From Mesorhizobium loti (GTDB lineage Bacteria > Pseudomonadota > Alphaproteobacteria > Rhizobiales > Rhizobiaceae), in NCBI RefSeq assembly GCF_001510895.1, contig NZ_LPWA01000001.1, forward strand, positions 1 through 64,000: DNA of 64,000 nt, given 5' to 3'. A program made the position numbers and the translations under genes. Below the pieces are notes generated by a model. It worked only from the letters and a program-made list of their open reading frames with translations. It was not told where the DNA came from and did not search any database. Of the stretch, positions 1-9,650 are shown in pieces. Positions within the stretch are counted from its first letter, which is position 1. Every line of letters starts with the position of its first letter.

Positions 1-175
1 CAACGGCACCGCCGACGCTGCCCACTGCTCCGCCGACGCTGCCTACCGCTCCGCCAACAGCCCCGCCGACGCTGCCCACTGCTCCGCCGACGCCGCCTAT
101 CGCTCCGCCAACAGCCCCGCCGACGCCGCCTACGGCTCCACCTACAGCACCGCCGAGGCCACCCAGCCCACCGCC
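1..175. repeat. Tandem GC-rich coding repeat, 21/33-base units
   Basis: The unit GCCGACGCTGCC is followed by a short CACTGCTCC arm (21 bases) or a longer arm ending in CCAACAGCCCC (33 bases). The two alternate, giving a 54-base higher-order period. The repeat codes for the Gly-Ala-Val part of the minus-strand secreted protein. Confidence 0.8.
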
Positions 176-265
176 GCCCCCTCCTGCCTGGGCGGCAATA
201 CTAGCCAACAACGCAATAGACGCGGTGGAAATAAAGAGCTGAGAGCGCTTGAAAGCCTTCGACAT
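1..265 (-). CDS. Glycine-rich repeat secreted protein, 3' end cut by the window edge
   Basis: An open frame of at least 88 codons begins at an ATG at 265 and runs off position 1. A good Shine-Dalgarno sequence (TAGGAGAT) lies about 5 bases upstream of the ATG. Residues 1-28 look like a signal peptide: basic start (MSKAFKRSQ), hydrophobic core and a likely cut after AAQA. The rest is almost only Gly, Ala, Val and Ser in repeats of the GGAVGGVGGAVGS kind, encoded by DNA repeats of 21 and 33 bases that together make a 54-base unit. Such proteins are usually exported and low in structure, but I do not recognise a named family and assign no function. The C-terminus is not in the window, so the repeat number and any anchor domain are unknown. 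Confidence 0.75.
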   Translation of the reverse strand, partial: MSKAFKRSQLFISTASIALLASIAAQAGGGGGGLGGLGGAVGGAVGGVGGAVGGAIGGVGGAVGSVGGAVGGAVGSVGGAVGSVGGAV

Positions 266-331
266 GACAGATCTCCTACTGTTTTCCTGCAAAAATGGCA
301 GGGTTAACTGCGAACTACTCTCACTTCTACT

Positions 332-592
332 CTATGGTTGATTTGATTCCCCACATCGACTGACGCCAATGCGTAATGACAAAGGATCATCGTGGGGCGA
401 ATGGGCATAGAAGGCATCAGCCGCCATAACCAATAATACATAGGTGATCTCCCCTGGAGACCACCCTGATCGCGCTGCGGAAACCAGCAAGTCTTGAAAT
501 GACGGCTCCAATGCCAGGTGGCATTGCTTACGATATGAAGATTCGATCTGTCCAACTTGCGGATTGTTGATCTGCGCTTTTGCCAAGGTCAC
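332..592 (-). CDS. Small hypothetical protein
   Basis: An 86-residue frame starts with GTG at 592. Its composition is protein-like rather than shadow-like: residues 28-60 (LEPSFQDLLVSAARSGWSPGEI and onward to VMAAD) look like two amphipathic helices with a Gly-Trp-Ser turn, a pattern I associate with small rhizobial proteins of unknown function. No strong ribosome binding site is seen (only CGGAA next to the start), and another minus-strand frame overlaps it at 304-555. It may be real, or the remains of a gene. No function is proposed. Confidence 0.4.
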   Translation of the reverse strand: MTLAKAQINNPQVGQIESSYRKQCHLALEPSFQDLLVSAARSGWSPGEITYVLLVMAADAFYAHSPHDDPLSLRIGVSRCGESNQP

Positions 593-1901
593 TTCCGTTG
601 CCCTCGTGTTTTGAAAGCATGCTTCGCCGGCAAAGGCAAAACCGGAACTCGGTCGGCCTTCTTGTTCACCGAAACAGTCTTGTTGCCTAACGGCCGCTAT
701 TCACGCCGCTGTCCACCATCTGCGAACCTCAAAGGTTCCGCAAAAAAGGCTTCTCTTCAGCCGTTACTTGGATTCACTACATCCATTACACGACGTCATT
801 GTGCTCACACCCGCCGCGCGACGTCATTGACGATTATGACGAATCTTTAGCTTAAACGCATGCAACTCAAAGGTTTACTCAGCTAGTTACCAAACGGTTA
901 TTGTAATAAATTATGTTAAAGTTTATATTTCCAATAACGAGGGGCGGAGTCCTCCATAATTAAATTACAAATAACTAAAATATGCTCCAAGAATTTGGCA
1001 ACTCCTAGTTAGAAATGCGGCTACGCTTCCCGGCATTCAGGTACATCGAAGACAATCCTGACGATCCACTGGTCCTATCGCGTCGGCGCGCTTCTGTGGT
1101 TGAGCTGCTGTCCGTCAGGCGCCGGCACGACGCCAGCTTCCGGGTAAGGGCTTCGACCTGGCCCGCGAAAGTGGAACGTCGTGGTCGGAAGATAGTGACC
1201 TCGATACTTGCTTCAGATACTCGCCGCTGTCGCTGGATAATCCAGGTGGGTGATAACGCCGCGAATGTCCAACAATTGACGCTCGGCCGACGCAGCCAAC
1301 CGGGACTCCATTCCGATAAGCAGCACACCGGCGATAGGTGGCTGGATCTTAGCCAACCATCGACCAGGCTTCCGATTTTCTGCTGAACTGTCCCGCGAGC
1401 TTCGACAACGGCTAGTCCGATGACCATCGGTATCCGCCGCCGAAACAAATTCTACGCCCAGGAGAACCATTCATCCCAGCGACAACCAGCTTCGCAGCGA
1501 GACCTGCCCATTGTGGCGCGCCGGGCGCCTAAAAGAAGGTGCGTAAGAGAATATGACTTTCGTCACGGTCAGTTGTGACTTTCGCCAGATGCCTCTGCTG
1601 CTCGAACTGCCTTACTGGTAGCGGCTAGGAAGCATTGGCGCGGCATATCCGGACAAATTTTCTGGGTGCGTCGATATACAGCCGGGTGGCTGCGATGAAG
1701 ATCCGAACGGGCTTGGCTAAGGCTATCGCGATCTCGAGTGAGGCTCTTGCAAGCCGCGCTTCAATCCAAACAGCAAATGCTCTTGCTAATCATCCCTCCC
1801 GTGGCCGTCATGACGATTGTCAACGCCTGCCTCGTGGTGACTGCGCGGGGCGGACGAACGCCAGGGGCTTTTCCTCAACTCTCTGGCCCTTCGGCTGAGC
1901 A
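593..1901. other. Gene-poor, locally AT-rich stretch
   Basis: Nothing here is well supported as coding. Positions about 840-1000 are clearly richer in A+T than the rest of the window. A minus-strand frame at 1213-1470 contains a protein-like piece (LLDIRGVITHLDYP, encoded near 1220-1265) that stops abruptly, and a neighbouring minus-strand frame continues to 1005. This could be a decayed gene but I cannot identify a family. The direct repeat TGACTTTCG occurs near 1554 and 1576. Confidence 0.4.
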
Positions 1902-2828
1902 ATGAACAAGCATTGCGCTCCTACTGACGCCTGCGAATTCTCAATACAGGAAACGCATGGGTTCGGTCGGCTGGCTTCCTGCCGGACCCTTCAGATGAGT
2001 GCTGGTCGCAATTGGGAAAACGTATATGTGTCCACCCAGGTCGAAGAACTCAATGAGGGCACCTTCCTGGCAAGTCCGCACCTGTTCGTCAGCTTAATAA
2101 GATCGGGGTCTACAAAGGTAATCTGTAATATCAAAGCACAAGAATATAGTGTGAACCTTCATCCAGGTCAGCTGAATATTCTGGCTCCCGGCGAACCGGT
2201 CCATCTGAAATGGGATAGATGCGTACACACAACGCATCTCTACCTGCGAGCCCCTCTTCTGGCCGAGATTGCGGCAGATTTCTGCGGAGATGATCCCCTC
2301 CCGCTTGAAATTTTCAGCAGATTGGGTCTCGTCGACCCCTTGCTTGAGGGATTGATCAACGCGATCGGCGAGGCTTTGGAACTAGACCCCGAAAGATCCC
2401 ACCTCTACGTGGAAAATCTCGCGCGGGCTGCGGCATGTCGCGTGCTCAGCAAACATTCCAATCTTCGCTTGTCGCAGAACGCTCAAGAATCCTCGAGCGA
2501 ACTTAGCAAAAGCCAGATCGCCTGTTTTAGGGAAGTGGTCGAAACCCGAATGAACCAAAAGCTTTCGTTGGCTGACTTGGCTGAGGGGAGCGGATTGTCC
2601 ACGGGACATTTCTCTCATTTGTTCAAGCGCACTACTGGCAGCACGCCCTACCAGCACCTCCTTCAAAGCCGCGTCCAACGCGCTCGCTATCTGCTGGCAA
2701 AGACCCGGATGTCCGTTTCGCAGATAGCCGCGGAGTGCGGATTCTCCGACCAAATCCATTTCACGAGAGCCTTCTCGAAGATTGTCGGGCAACCACCGGC
2801 GGCATACCGCAAACTCGCCGCTGACTAG
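1902..2828 (+). CDS. AraC-family transcriptional regulator
   Basis: This 308-residue protein has the AraC architecture: an N-terminal sensing region (about residues 20-180) with a cupin-like stretch (LHPGQLNILAPGEPVHL), then a double helix-turn-helix at about 205-305. The first HTH reads LSLADLAEGSGLSTGHFSHLF, and the second carries the family signature ISQIAAECGFSD-type segment (VSQIAAECGFSDQIHFTRAF) before PPAAYRK. It should bind DNA and respond to a small ligand that cannot be read from sequence. The start is uncertain: the ATG at 1902 has only a weak ribosome binding site, and Met32 is an alternative. It is isolated, with no adjacent operon that would reveal its target. Confidence 0.85.
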   Translation: MNKHCAPTDACEFSIQETHGFGRLASCRTLQMSAGRNWENVYVSTQVEELNEGTFLASPHLFVSLIRSGSTKVICNIKAQEYSVNLHPGQLNILAPGEPVHLKWDRCVHTTHLYLRAPLLAEIAADFCGDDPLPLEIFSRLGLVDPLLEGLINAIGEALELDPERSHLYVENLARAAACRVLSKHSNLRLSQNAQESSSELSKSQIACFREVVETRMNQKLSLADLAEGSGLSTGHFSHLFKRTTGSTPYQHLLQSRVQRARYLLAKTRMSVSQIAAECGFSDQIHFTRAFSKIVGQPPAAYRKLAAD

Positions 2829-3180
2829 GGCTTTTCTTCTATATTACAGCAAGAAGCGGGTAGTGCCGCCTCGGCTGCTGCCGTTCACTCCCCCGGTGCG
2901 TTCACCATGATGCGACACGATATACGAACGGCACCGGTTCGCAATGTGGTGAACGCTTGAAACGGTCACCCGCTACCAGCGATCCGGTTTGTTCGCCGTG
3001 AGGAACGCTTGTAGCGCACCTCCGCTACCACTCCAATGAAATCAAATGCTTATCTGAAAACCTGGGGCGCTGGCACCGTCTCCCCCAACGCCTTTAGGTG
3101 ACATTCGGAGGCCCAGAGACTTCAAGCTCCGACGCCCAGCGCGAGGTGTGAACGTCTCAATTGGGGCAGGAAGCGGACTG
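2829..3180. other. Intergenic, no gene seen
   Basis: About 350 bases between the AraC gene and the dehydrogenase remnant. I see no credible reading frame, RNA gene or strong hairpin. Confidence 0.5.
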
Positions 3181-3363
3181 AGCGCTATTGGGACGAGGAT
3201 AGCAGCAAGCAGCCGTTTACCAACTGTGTGAGATCGTCCAGCGGGTATGGGACGGACGACTGCGGACGAATATCGGCAGCATCGCGACCCTCGACGATGC
3301 CGTCGCCGCCTTCAACTCGACCGAGCGGCGCAAGGGGAAGACGGTCATCCGCGTTCGTCCGTG
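3181..3363 (+). pseudogene. Decayed C-terminal remnant of a zinc-type alcohol dehydrogenase / quinone oxidoreductase
   Basis: Translating 3211-3363 gives about 50 residues ending at a TGA at 3361. They contain VWDGRLRTNIGSIATLDDAV followed by AAFNSTERRKGKTVIRVRP, which closely matches the last part of medium-chain zinc alcohol dehydrogenases and NADPH:quinone reductases (the LDDAxxAF...GKxVIR tail). Directly upstream this frame is closed by a TAG, and the similarity seems to move to another frame (ERYWDED), so a frameshift and loss of the N-terminal 300 or so residues are likely. No start codon or domain remains. It is a gene fossil, useful as evidence of rearrangement here. Confidence 0.6.
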
Positions 3364-3621
3364 AGCGACACGCGCCTATCGATGCGTAGCCAGCCGGCGC
3401 TGTCCAGATCTGCCGGCTGCCTCCTGTCAGACGCGCCGAGGGCAACATGGGAACTGCCTATGGCCTCTGGCATGAGATGTCGAACATGCGCCGCCTCCTG
3501 CCAAGGTCGAAAGTCGGACCAGCTGCCCCCTGTAGATCTTGACGAAAATCAGTGCGCCTGTTTGAGAGCGGGGGATCGAGACATTTGCTCCATGGGGAGA
3601 TGAGCAAGCGGTGGGCAAGCT

Positions 3622-4680
3622 GTGAAGCGCGTTTTTCGATTGCTTGCCGCGGCGATCATGGCGTCCGGGGTGACCGGTTGTACCAGCATTTCCTACTACG
3701 CGCAGTCGTTGGAAGGTCACGTGCAGATCATGGCGGCGCGCGAAAATGTTGGAAAGCTGATCCGCAATCCTTCGACGCCTGAGGCATTGCGCACCAAGTT
3801 GACGTCGGCAAGCGCCATAAGACGGTTTGCGACAGATGAACTGGCACTGCCTGAAAACAACAGCTACCGCAGCTATGTTGACATCCGTCGGGACGCTGTG
3901 ACCTGGGCCGTTTTTGCCGCACCGCAATTCTCCCTGACGCCGCGAACATGGTGCTTTCCGGTTTTCGGCTGCGTCCCGTACCGGGGTTACTTTACGCGGA
4001 AATCCGCAACTGAAAGCGCCGTCGAACTTCACAAACAGGGGCTGGACGTCTACGTCACCGGCGTCACCGCATATTCCACGCTGGGCTGGTCCAGCGACCC
4101 GCTGCTGAGCACCATGCTCCGTCAGGACGACACGTATCTCGCAAGCCTTATCTTTCATGAACTGGCGCATCAGCGCCTCTATGTGAATGATGATTCCGCA
4201 TTCAATGAGGCTTTCGCGGTTGCCGTCGAAACCACCGGCGTCAGGAAATGGCTCCGCGCCACCGGCGATCGCGGCGGATTGCGCCGCTACGAAGCCGATC
4301 GCAAGCGCAGGGCTGATTTCCTCGGACTGGTCTCGAAAACTCGGGGCGAGTTAGGGCAGGTCTATGAAAGTTCCCGTACCTCGGAGCAGATGGCGGCTGC
4401 CAAAGCAGCCGCGATCGACAGGCTTCGCATGCGCTACCGGCAAATGCGTGACAGGCGCTGGGCCGGATACCGGGGATATGACGCCTGGTTCGATGCCCCG
4501 ATCAACAACGCAAAGCTCGCGGCGACTGCTGTCTACGGCGAACAGGTCCCGGCATTTCTTCGCTTGTTCGATTTGTGTTCCGGCGATTATCCAAGGTTCT
4601 ACGCATCTGTCCGACGGATCGCGGATTTGCACAAACCTTACCGGGACGAAGCGCTGAAGGCTGCCAATACGTGTCACTGA
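3622..4680 (+). CDS. Lipoprotein zinc aminopeptidase-like protein (PF10023-type)
   Basis: The 352-residue product starts with a GTG and a lipoprotein signal: a basic N-terminus, hydrophobic segment and lipobox VTGC at residues 17-20, so the mature protein should be anchored to a membrane lipid. A gluzincin motif HELAHQ lies near residue 181, followed by the downstream glutamate helix (NEAFAVAVE), the zinc site of the putative aminopeptidase family (formerly DUF2265). Length and order fit that family. Substrate is unknown; the placement suggests periplasmic peptide processing. It stands alone, with no co-directional partner close by. Confidence 0.82.
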   Translation: MKRVFRLLAAAIMASGVTGCTSISYYAQSLEGHVQIMAARENVGKLIRNPSTPEALRTKLTSASAIRRFATDELALPENNSYRSYVDIRRDAVTWAVFAAPQFSLTPRTWCFPVFGCVPYRGYFTRKSATESAVELHKQGLDVYVTGVTAYSTLGWSSDPLLSTMLRQDDTYLASLIFHELAHQRLYVNDDSAFNEAFAVAVETTGVRKWLRATGDRGGLRRYEADRKRRADFLGLVSKTRGELGQVYESSRTSEQMAAAKAAAIDRLRMRYRQMRDRRWAGYRGYDAWFDAPINNAKLAATAVYGEQVPAFLRLFDLCSGDYPRFYASVRRIADLHKPYRDEALKAANTCH

Positions 4681-4878
4681 CTTGAACAAGCACGTGTCCG
4701 CGACCTCGGCTTGGCTGGTACGAGGCTGCGGCATCCTTGGCTCGTCTGCTGACCATCTGAAAGGTCGGCCTGCCGGGACTCGCCGGAAGCCCGGCGCTTC
4801 GGGCGGATTCGCAATCAATTGCCTGGAATGGCACTTCTGCTGCGATGCCTCGCCACCATCTTGAGGGTCGTAAGTGGT

Positions 4879-6078
4879 TTAGTCGAAGAAGCCCGCATCC
4901 TCTTCCCTGAGATACTTTCTGGCTGCTTCGGCGTCGATATCGAGGCCTAGCCCGGGCGCTTCCAGCAGGTCCACCATGCTGTCCTTCACGATCTGCGGCG
5001 GCAGCCCGATTACGAGGTCCTCCCACCAGGGGTCGGAGGCGCTCGGGTACTCGAAGGCGATGTAGTTGGCGGGCAAGGTGGCGCAGACATTGATCAGCGC
5101 GCCGAGGCCGAGCAGGCCGTTCGCCGTGCCGTGCGGCGCCATCAGGATCGAGTGCATATAGGCGTGCTCGGCGACCCATTTGAGCTCGGCAATGCCGCCA
5201 ATATCGGCCGGATCGGGACCGATGACGCGCACCGCCTGCGTCTCGATCAGCTCCTTGAAATTGTGCCGCAGGTAGATCTGCTCGCCGGTATGGATCGGCG
5301 TCGAGGTGGAGGTGGTCAGCTCCCGGTAGGCCTGCGGATTGACCCACGGCACATAGTCGCCGGTCAGCATGTCCTCGAGCCACATCAAATTGTACTTCTC
5401 GACCACGCGGGCGAACTTGATTGCATCGGGCAGCATCCACCCCGGGCCGCAGTCGAGCGCCAGGCTGACCTTGTCGCCCAGCACTTCCTTCATCGCGATC
5501 ACGCAGTCGAGCATATGGTTGAAACCGCGCTCGCTGATCACGCCCTGATCCATGGCGCCGTGATAGCCGGCCTTCTTCTGCGTCAGGCCGTAATGGAAGT
5601 CCTCTATGCTGTCCTTCATGTTGGAGTGGAACGAGATCCCCTGCTTGACCATGAAGAAGTTCTGCGGCTGCTCCATCATCCATTTGACGTCGGTGGCGTA
5701 ATCCTCCGGCCGGTCGCCGGTGCGCTTGCGGCGGATCGAGCCGTTGTAGACGCGCACCTTGTCGCGCACCTTGCCGCCGAGCAGCTTGTAGGCCGGCACG
5801 CCCGCGGCCTTGCCGGCAATGTCCCAGAGCGCATGCTCGATGGCGCTGACCGCCGCGCCGTAGGGTTTGAACGAGCCGCGCTGGCGGATCTTCAGCATCA
5901 CCCGCTCGACGTCGGTTGGGTCCTCGCCGATCAGCGCCTCGCGGAAATGCAGCACAAAGGGCTTGAGGTAGGTCTTGGTGAACTCGACTTCGCCAAGGCC
6001 ATGGAGGCCCTCGTCGGTCACAACGCGGACGATCGGGTGCTTGCCGATAACGGCGCAGCGGAGGTCCGTAATCCTCAT
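4879..6078 (-). CDS. Enolase-superfamily (mandelate racemase/muconate lactonizing type) sugar-acid dehydratase
   Basis: This 399-residue protein has an N-terminal capping domain (about 1-115) and a C-terminal barrel. Expected active-site residues are visible: Lys145 (MVKQG), metal ligands Asp209 (LALDCG), Glu235 (WLEDM) and Glu266 (HTGEQ), and His316 (MAPHGTANG). The pattern fits acid-sugar dehydratases of the mandelate racemase subgroup, which remove water from an aldonate to give a 2-keto-3-deoxy acid; substrate cannot be set from sequence alone. The start at 6078 (MRITDLR) is chosen because the open frame upstream has no family similarity and overlaps the next gene. It is the last gene of a three-enolase minus-strand operon, 17 bases after its neighbour. 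Confidence 0.88.
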   Translation of the reverse strand: MRITDLRCAVIGKHPIVRVVTDEGLHGLGEVEFTKTYLKPFVLHFREALIGEDPTDVERVMLKIRQRGSFKPYGAAVSAIEHALWDIAGKAAGVPAYKLLGGKVRDKVRVYNGSIRRKRTGDRPEDYATDVKWMMEQPQNFFMVKQGISFHSNMKDSIEDFHYGLTQKKAGYHGAMDQGVISERGFNHMLDCVIAMKEVLGDKVSLALDCGPGWMLPDAIKFARVVEKYNLMWLEDMLTGDYVPWVNPQAYRELTTSTSTPIHTGEQIYLRHNFKELIETQAVRVIGPDPADIGGIAELKWVAEHAYMHSILMAPHGTANGLLGLGALINVCATLPANYIAFEYPSASDPWWEDLVIGLPPQIVKDSMVDLLEAPGLGLDIDAEAARKYLREEDAGFFD

Positions 6079-6095
6079 TTTCGGTCTCTCTCGCC

Positions 6096-7454
6096 TCAGC
6101 TCCAGGTGCGATCCCAGGAATACTCGTCGTCCCAGCGATCCGTGGGCTGCCAGATGCCGGTGACACCCGGCTGCAGATGCTGCGAGATCACCTCGTCGAC
6201 GACATCGTCGATCCCCAGGCCCGGCTTGTCCGGAACTGTGATAAAGCCGTCCTTGACGAGCGGCTTGGGAAGGCCGGTGACGATATCGTCCCACCAGTCG
6301 ACATCGGCAGAGTGGTATTCGAGCGCCATGAAGTTTTCGGTGGCGGTCGCGACATGTGCCGCGGCCATTGCGGCGATCGGACTTTCGGCCATGTGGATGG
6401 CCATGGCGACGCCGTGGTCCTGCGCCATGTCGCCGATCTTCTTGGTCTCGAGGATGCCTCCGCTGGTGAGCAGGTCCGGGTGGACAATGGAGAGGCCGCC
6501 GCTCTTGAGCAGAGGCTCGAAAGCCTCCTTGAGGTAGATGTCCTCGCCGGTGCAGATCGGCACCGAAGTCGCCTGCTGCAGCTGTCGGTATTGCTCGGTG
6601 TACTGCCACGGAATTACGTCCTCGAGCCAGGCCGGCACGTATTTCTCGACGCGGCGTGCGAGGCGGATGCCGTCCTGCAGCGAGATGTGGCCGACATGGT
6701 CGATGGCTAAAGGGATCTCGTAGCCGATGACCTCGCGAACCTCGTGGATATACTGCTCGAGCAGATCGATACCCTTCTCGGTGAAATGCAGACCTGTGAA
6801 AGGGTGCTGCACGTTCCGCGCGTCATAGGCGAGGTTGCGGGCCTTGCGCTCCTCGAACGAGCCGCCGCGGCCGCGCGGATTGCCACGAAACCCTTCGAGC
6901 ACGCCGGCGGGCGCGACCACCGCGCCCGGGATATGGGCGATCTGCATCAAGCCCAGGTCCATCTTAAGGAAGGTGAACCCGCGGTTCATGCGCTCCTTGA
7001 GGCGCTTTCCGGTTTCGGTGCCGCTCGGTTTCTCGGCGTCCGTATCGCAATAGACGCGCACCTTGTCGCGAAACTTGCCGCCGAGCATCTGGTAGATGGG
7101 AACGCCATAGGCCTTGCCGGCGAGATCCCACAACGCGATCTCGACCGCCGAGACGCCACCACCCTGCCGCCCATGACCGCCAAACTGCTTGATGCGGCGG
7201 AACAGGCGGTCGACATCGCAGGGATTTTCGCCAAGCAGCCGGCTCTTCAGCATCAGCGCGTAGGTGGCGCTGGCGCCGTCGCGCACCTCGCCAAGCCCGA
7301 CGATGCCCTGGTTGGTGTAGATCTTCAGCAGCGCCGAGGTGAACGGCGCGCCGACGATTTCGGCTACCCGCATGTCGGTGATACGAAGGTCGGACGGCTT
7401 GGAATTCGTGTTCACCCGATTGAGGGCCTCGCCGGCTCCACTCGTCGTTGGCAT
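6096..7454 (-). CDS. Enolase-superfamily dehydratase/racemase, second paralogue
   Basis: A 452-residue member of the mandelate racemase/muconate lactonizing group, longer than usual by an N-terminal leader of about 20 residues and a C-terminal tail ending in WDRTWS. The capping domain shows VGLGEVRDG and [15 protein letters not shown]. The barrel has metal ligands in [14 protein letters not shown] and CTGEDI, and a late His in MAIHMAESP. The LAIDHVGH segment has His where many dehydratases have Asn or Gly, and an insert rich in Gly and Arg ([11 protein letters not shown]) sits between strands two and three, so its substrate probably differs from that of the neighbouring paralogues. It lies between two other enolase-superfamily genes in one operon. 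Confidence 0.87.
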   Translation of the reverse strand: MPTTSGAGEALNRVNTNSKPSDLRITDMRVAEIVGAPFTSALLKIYTNQGIVGLGEVRDGASATYALMLKSRLLGENPCDVDRLFRRIKQFGGHGRQGGGVSAVEIALWDLAGKAYGVPIYQMLGGKFRDKVRVYCDTDAEKPSGTETGKRLKERMNRGFTFLKMDLGLMQIAHIPGAVVAPAGVLEGFRGNPRGRGGSFEERKARNLAYDARNVQHPFTGLHFTEKGIDLLEQYIHEVREVIGYEIPLAIDHVGHISLQDGIRLARRVEKYVPAWLEDVIPWQYTEQYRQLQQATSVPICTGEDIYLKEAFEPLLKSGGLSIVHPDLLTSGGILETKKIGDMAQDHGVAMAIHMAESPIAAMAAAHVATATENFMALEYHSADVDWWDDIVTGLPKPLVKDGFITVPDKPGLGIDDVVDEVISQHLQPGVTGIWQPTDRWDDEYSWDRTWS

Positions 7455-7507
7455 GACTTGTCCTTGTTCTGGTCGATGGGGTTTGTGCCCCGCGCGGGCC
7501 GGCGTTG

Positions 7508-8674
7508 CTAGCTCAACTCAATCTCGTGGGCCTGCAGGTAGTCGCGGTTCATCTCGACACCGAGACCGGGTTTCGACGTCAACTTGAGGCTGCCGTTCGA
7601 AACGTCGAGCGGCGCGTCGATGAGATGATCGTACTTGCCCAGGTTCCACTCGGACGTTTCGAGCTTGTAGAAGTTGGGAACGGTCATCATCACCTGCGCT
7701 CCCGCGACCACATTGATCGGTCCGGCGGCGTCATGTGGCGAGACCGGCACATAGTAGGCTTCGCAGAGAGAGGAAATCTTCTTGAGTTCGGTAATGCCGC
7801 CGGTCCAGGTGACGTCCGGCATGATGTAGTCAGCGAGCTTATTCTCGAGCACCGGCACGAAATCCCATTTCGTGTGGCCGCGCTCGCCCCACGAGATAGC
7901 GGCACTGACTTTTTCACGCACTTGCTTGAGGGCATTAAGGCTCTCGGGCGGGCAAGGCTCCTCGAACCAGTCGATCTGGCCGGCTTCCTCGAGGCTGCGG
8001 CAGAGGCGAATGGCGGTGGGGACGTCGAAGCGGCCATGCGCATCGATGAGGATGTCGACATCAGGGCCCGCCGTCTCGCGGATCAGAGCCGTGAGTTCGG
8101 CCGCTTCGCGCTCGTCCTTGCGTGTCATGCCGCCATCGAGGTAGCCGTCCCGCCTTTCGCGGGCCAGACCATCGACGCTGGGACCCTGGTGGGGGAAAGG
8201 ATCGAACTTGAGCGCGGTGTGTCCGGACTCGACGATGTCTCGAATTTCGCGGACCACCGCCTCCTTGCTGGTGAATTTGGCCTGGTTGGGATGGGTGTAA
8301 AGAGCGATTTCATCGCGCACCGGCCCACCCAGCAGCTCATAGATCGGCTTACCGAGGACTTTGCCCCGGATGTCCCAGAGGGCTATATCGATGGCGCTCA
8401 CGCATTCGACGGCGGCGCCGCGGCTGCCCATGTAGGTGAAGCTGCGGAAAACCTTGTGCCAGAGATGCTCGATACGGGCTGGATCCTCGCCTGTCACGGC
8501 GGCGCCGATCTGACGCAGGATCGTGCAGAGAGCGCGATTGGCGAGCTTCGTCGTGGTGGTGATCTCTCCCCAGCCACTCACCCCCTCGTCGGTCGTCACT
8601 TCGACGAACAGGTACTCTCCCCAATAAGAAGCATCGGACTTGATCAGCCACGGCCGGATGCTCGTTATTTTCAT
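7508..8674 (-). CDS. Enolase-superfamily dehydratase/racemase, third paralogue
   Basis: The 388-residue product begins at an ATG at 8674 with an AAAGGTAGTTGAG leader; the longer open frame to 8824 has no family similarity. Capping domain residues include [13 protein letters not shown] and [12 protein letters not shown]. Barrel motifs are TALKFDPF (putative Lys on strand two), [11 protein letters not shown] (metal Asp), WFEEPC (metal Glu), SWGERG (metal Glu) and SPHDAAGPI (catalytic His). These are the full metal triad plus an acid/base pair, as in galactarate/galactonate/mannonate-type dehydratases. It is the first enolase gene after the GntR regulator and probably the head of the catabolic operon. 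Confidence 0.88.
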   Translation of the reverse strand: MKITSIRPWLIKSDASYWGEYLFVEVTTDEGVSGWGEITTTTKLANRALCTILRQIGAAVTGEDPARIEHLWHKVFRSFTYMGSRGAAVECVSAIDIALWDIRGKVLGKPIYELLGGPVRDEIALYTHPNQAKFTSKEAVVREIRDIVESGHTALKFDPFPHQGPSVDGLARERRDGYLDGGMTRKDEREAAELTALIRETAGPDVDILIDAHGRFDVPTAIRLCRSLEEAGQIDWFEEPCPPESLNALKQVREKVSAAISWGERGHTKWDFVPVLENKLADYIMPDVTWTGGITELKKISSLCEAYYVPVSPHDAAGPINVVAGAQVMMTVPNFYKLETSEWNLGKYDHLIDAPLDVSNGSLKLTSKPGLGVEMNRDYLQAHEIELS

Positions 8675-8723
8675 CTCAACTACCTTTATCTGAAAGCAAC
8701 AGGGTAACGACGGGCCGGATATC

Positions 8724-9434
8724 CTATCCGGCCCGAGCGGCGTTGCGCGCGCGCATCTGTTCGAGGATATGCCGGCCGGAGCCCTCGACATGGCGAGCAA
8801 CCAGTTCCGCCGCCTTGTCGGCATCTCCCGCCTTTACGAGCGCGATGAGCTCGCGGTGCTCGCGAATGATCGCGGCGCGTCGCGCGAGCGTGAAATTGAA
8901 ACGCCGGCTCACGGCTCGCAGCACTTCGCGATGCTTCCACCAAAGCTCGGCGGCATGGCGGTTATAGTGCCGCTGGTACATCAAGGTATGGAAGGCGGTA
9001 TCCAGTTCGCTGTGCCTGAAGGTGTCGGCGAAGTTGTTCTCTTCAATCAGCCCTTGGAGACGTTCGAGCTCGGCGATGTCCTCATCGGTGGCCATATTCA
9101 CGAACCATCGCGTCAGGGCCGGCTCGATCAGAACGCCGATCTCGTAGATATCCCGGACAAATTCCTGATCTATGGGTCGGACGCGCGCCCCGCGATTGGG
9201 GCTGAAGATGACAAAGCCCTCCCCGCGCAACAGCTGCAAGGCCTCGCGCACGGGATTGGTCGAGGTGCCGTGACGCCGGGCGAGATCGGCGACCACAAGC
9301 CGCTCGTTGGCGGCTAGCCGCCCCTCGATGATGTCTTCCCTGATCAGTTCATAAAGCGAAGCGCCCTCGCTTGAGGCCCCAATGGGCTCAATCCCCGCGG
9401 GTGGCTCCGCTTTAAAATCATTCGTTTCGGCCAA
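8724..9434 (-). CDS. GntR-family regulator (FCD subfamily)
   Basis: A winged helix-turn-helix occupies about residues 20-85 (LYELIREDIIEGRLAANERL, then TSTNPVREALQLLRGEGFV), followed by an all-helical FCD ligand domain with the usual metal-site residues around FHTLMYQRH and REHRELI. I place the start at a TTG at 9434 because GGGGGAA sits about 5 bases upstream of it; the frame stays open to 9545 but that extension (MYVFRSQIACQ) looks non-coding. Total length is then 236 residues, normal for the family. It is divergent from the ABC importer and adjacent to the enolase genes, so it probably represses both arms until the sugar acid or an intermediate binds. Confidence 0.88.
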   Translation of the reverse strand: MAETNDFKAEPPAGIEPIGASSEGASLYELIREDIIEGRLAANERLVVADLARRHGTSTNPVREALQLLRGEGFVIFSPNRGARVRPIDQEFVRDIYEIGVLIEPALTRWFVNMATDEDIAELERLQGLIEENNFADTFRHSELDTAFHTLMYQRHYNRHAAELWWKHREVLRAVSRRFNFTLARRAAIIREHRELIALVKAGDADKAAELVARHVEGSGRHILEQMRARNAARAG

Positions 9435-9496
9435 GGCCAGTTCCCCCAAGTCAATACACACTCTGCCATATATCACGCTCGACTTCGATAAAACAA

Positions 9497-9544
9497 TGTA
9501 CGATTCTGCTCGTTGACAGGCAATCTGCGATCTGAAAACGTACA
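9497..9544. promoter_or_regulatory. Candidate GntR operator: inverted TGTACG pair
   Basis: TGTACG at 9497-9502 and its inverse CGTACA at 9539-9544 flank a possible promoter with TTGACA at about 9513, in the divergent region between the GntR gene and the ABC importer. Local context is also partly shared (TGTACGATT against the inverse TGTACGTTTT). This is a position-based guess. Confidence 0.3.
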
Positions 9545-9650
9545 AAATGATCGAAGGGATACATAGGGCAGGAGGATGTCCCGCGATCGAACGAGAATGG
9601 ACCGCTCACCCCAACGCGGAGCGGCATGGGAGAAAACCTGGAGGAAACCT

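Noticed and set aside
1..175. CRISPR-like array at the left edge
   Set aside because: Units are contiguous coding repeats with no unique spacers, and they encode the Gly-rich protein.
1015..1386. 123-residue plus-strand frame
   Set aside because: Arg-rich, with no family pattern or ribosome binding site; the opposite strand is not convincing either.
3427..4170. 247-residue minus-strand frame opposite the peptidase gene
   Set aside because: Shadow of the plus-strand HELAHQ protein, which has a signal and a catalytic motif.
5131..6537. 468-residue plus-strand frame opposite the enolase-type genes
   Set aside because: Complement of conserved enolase sequence; motif-free.
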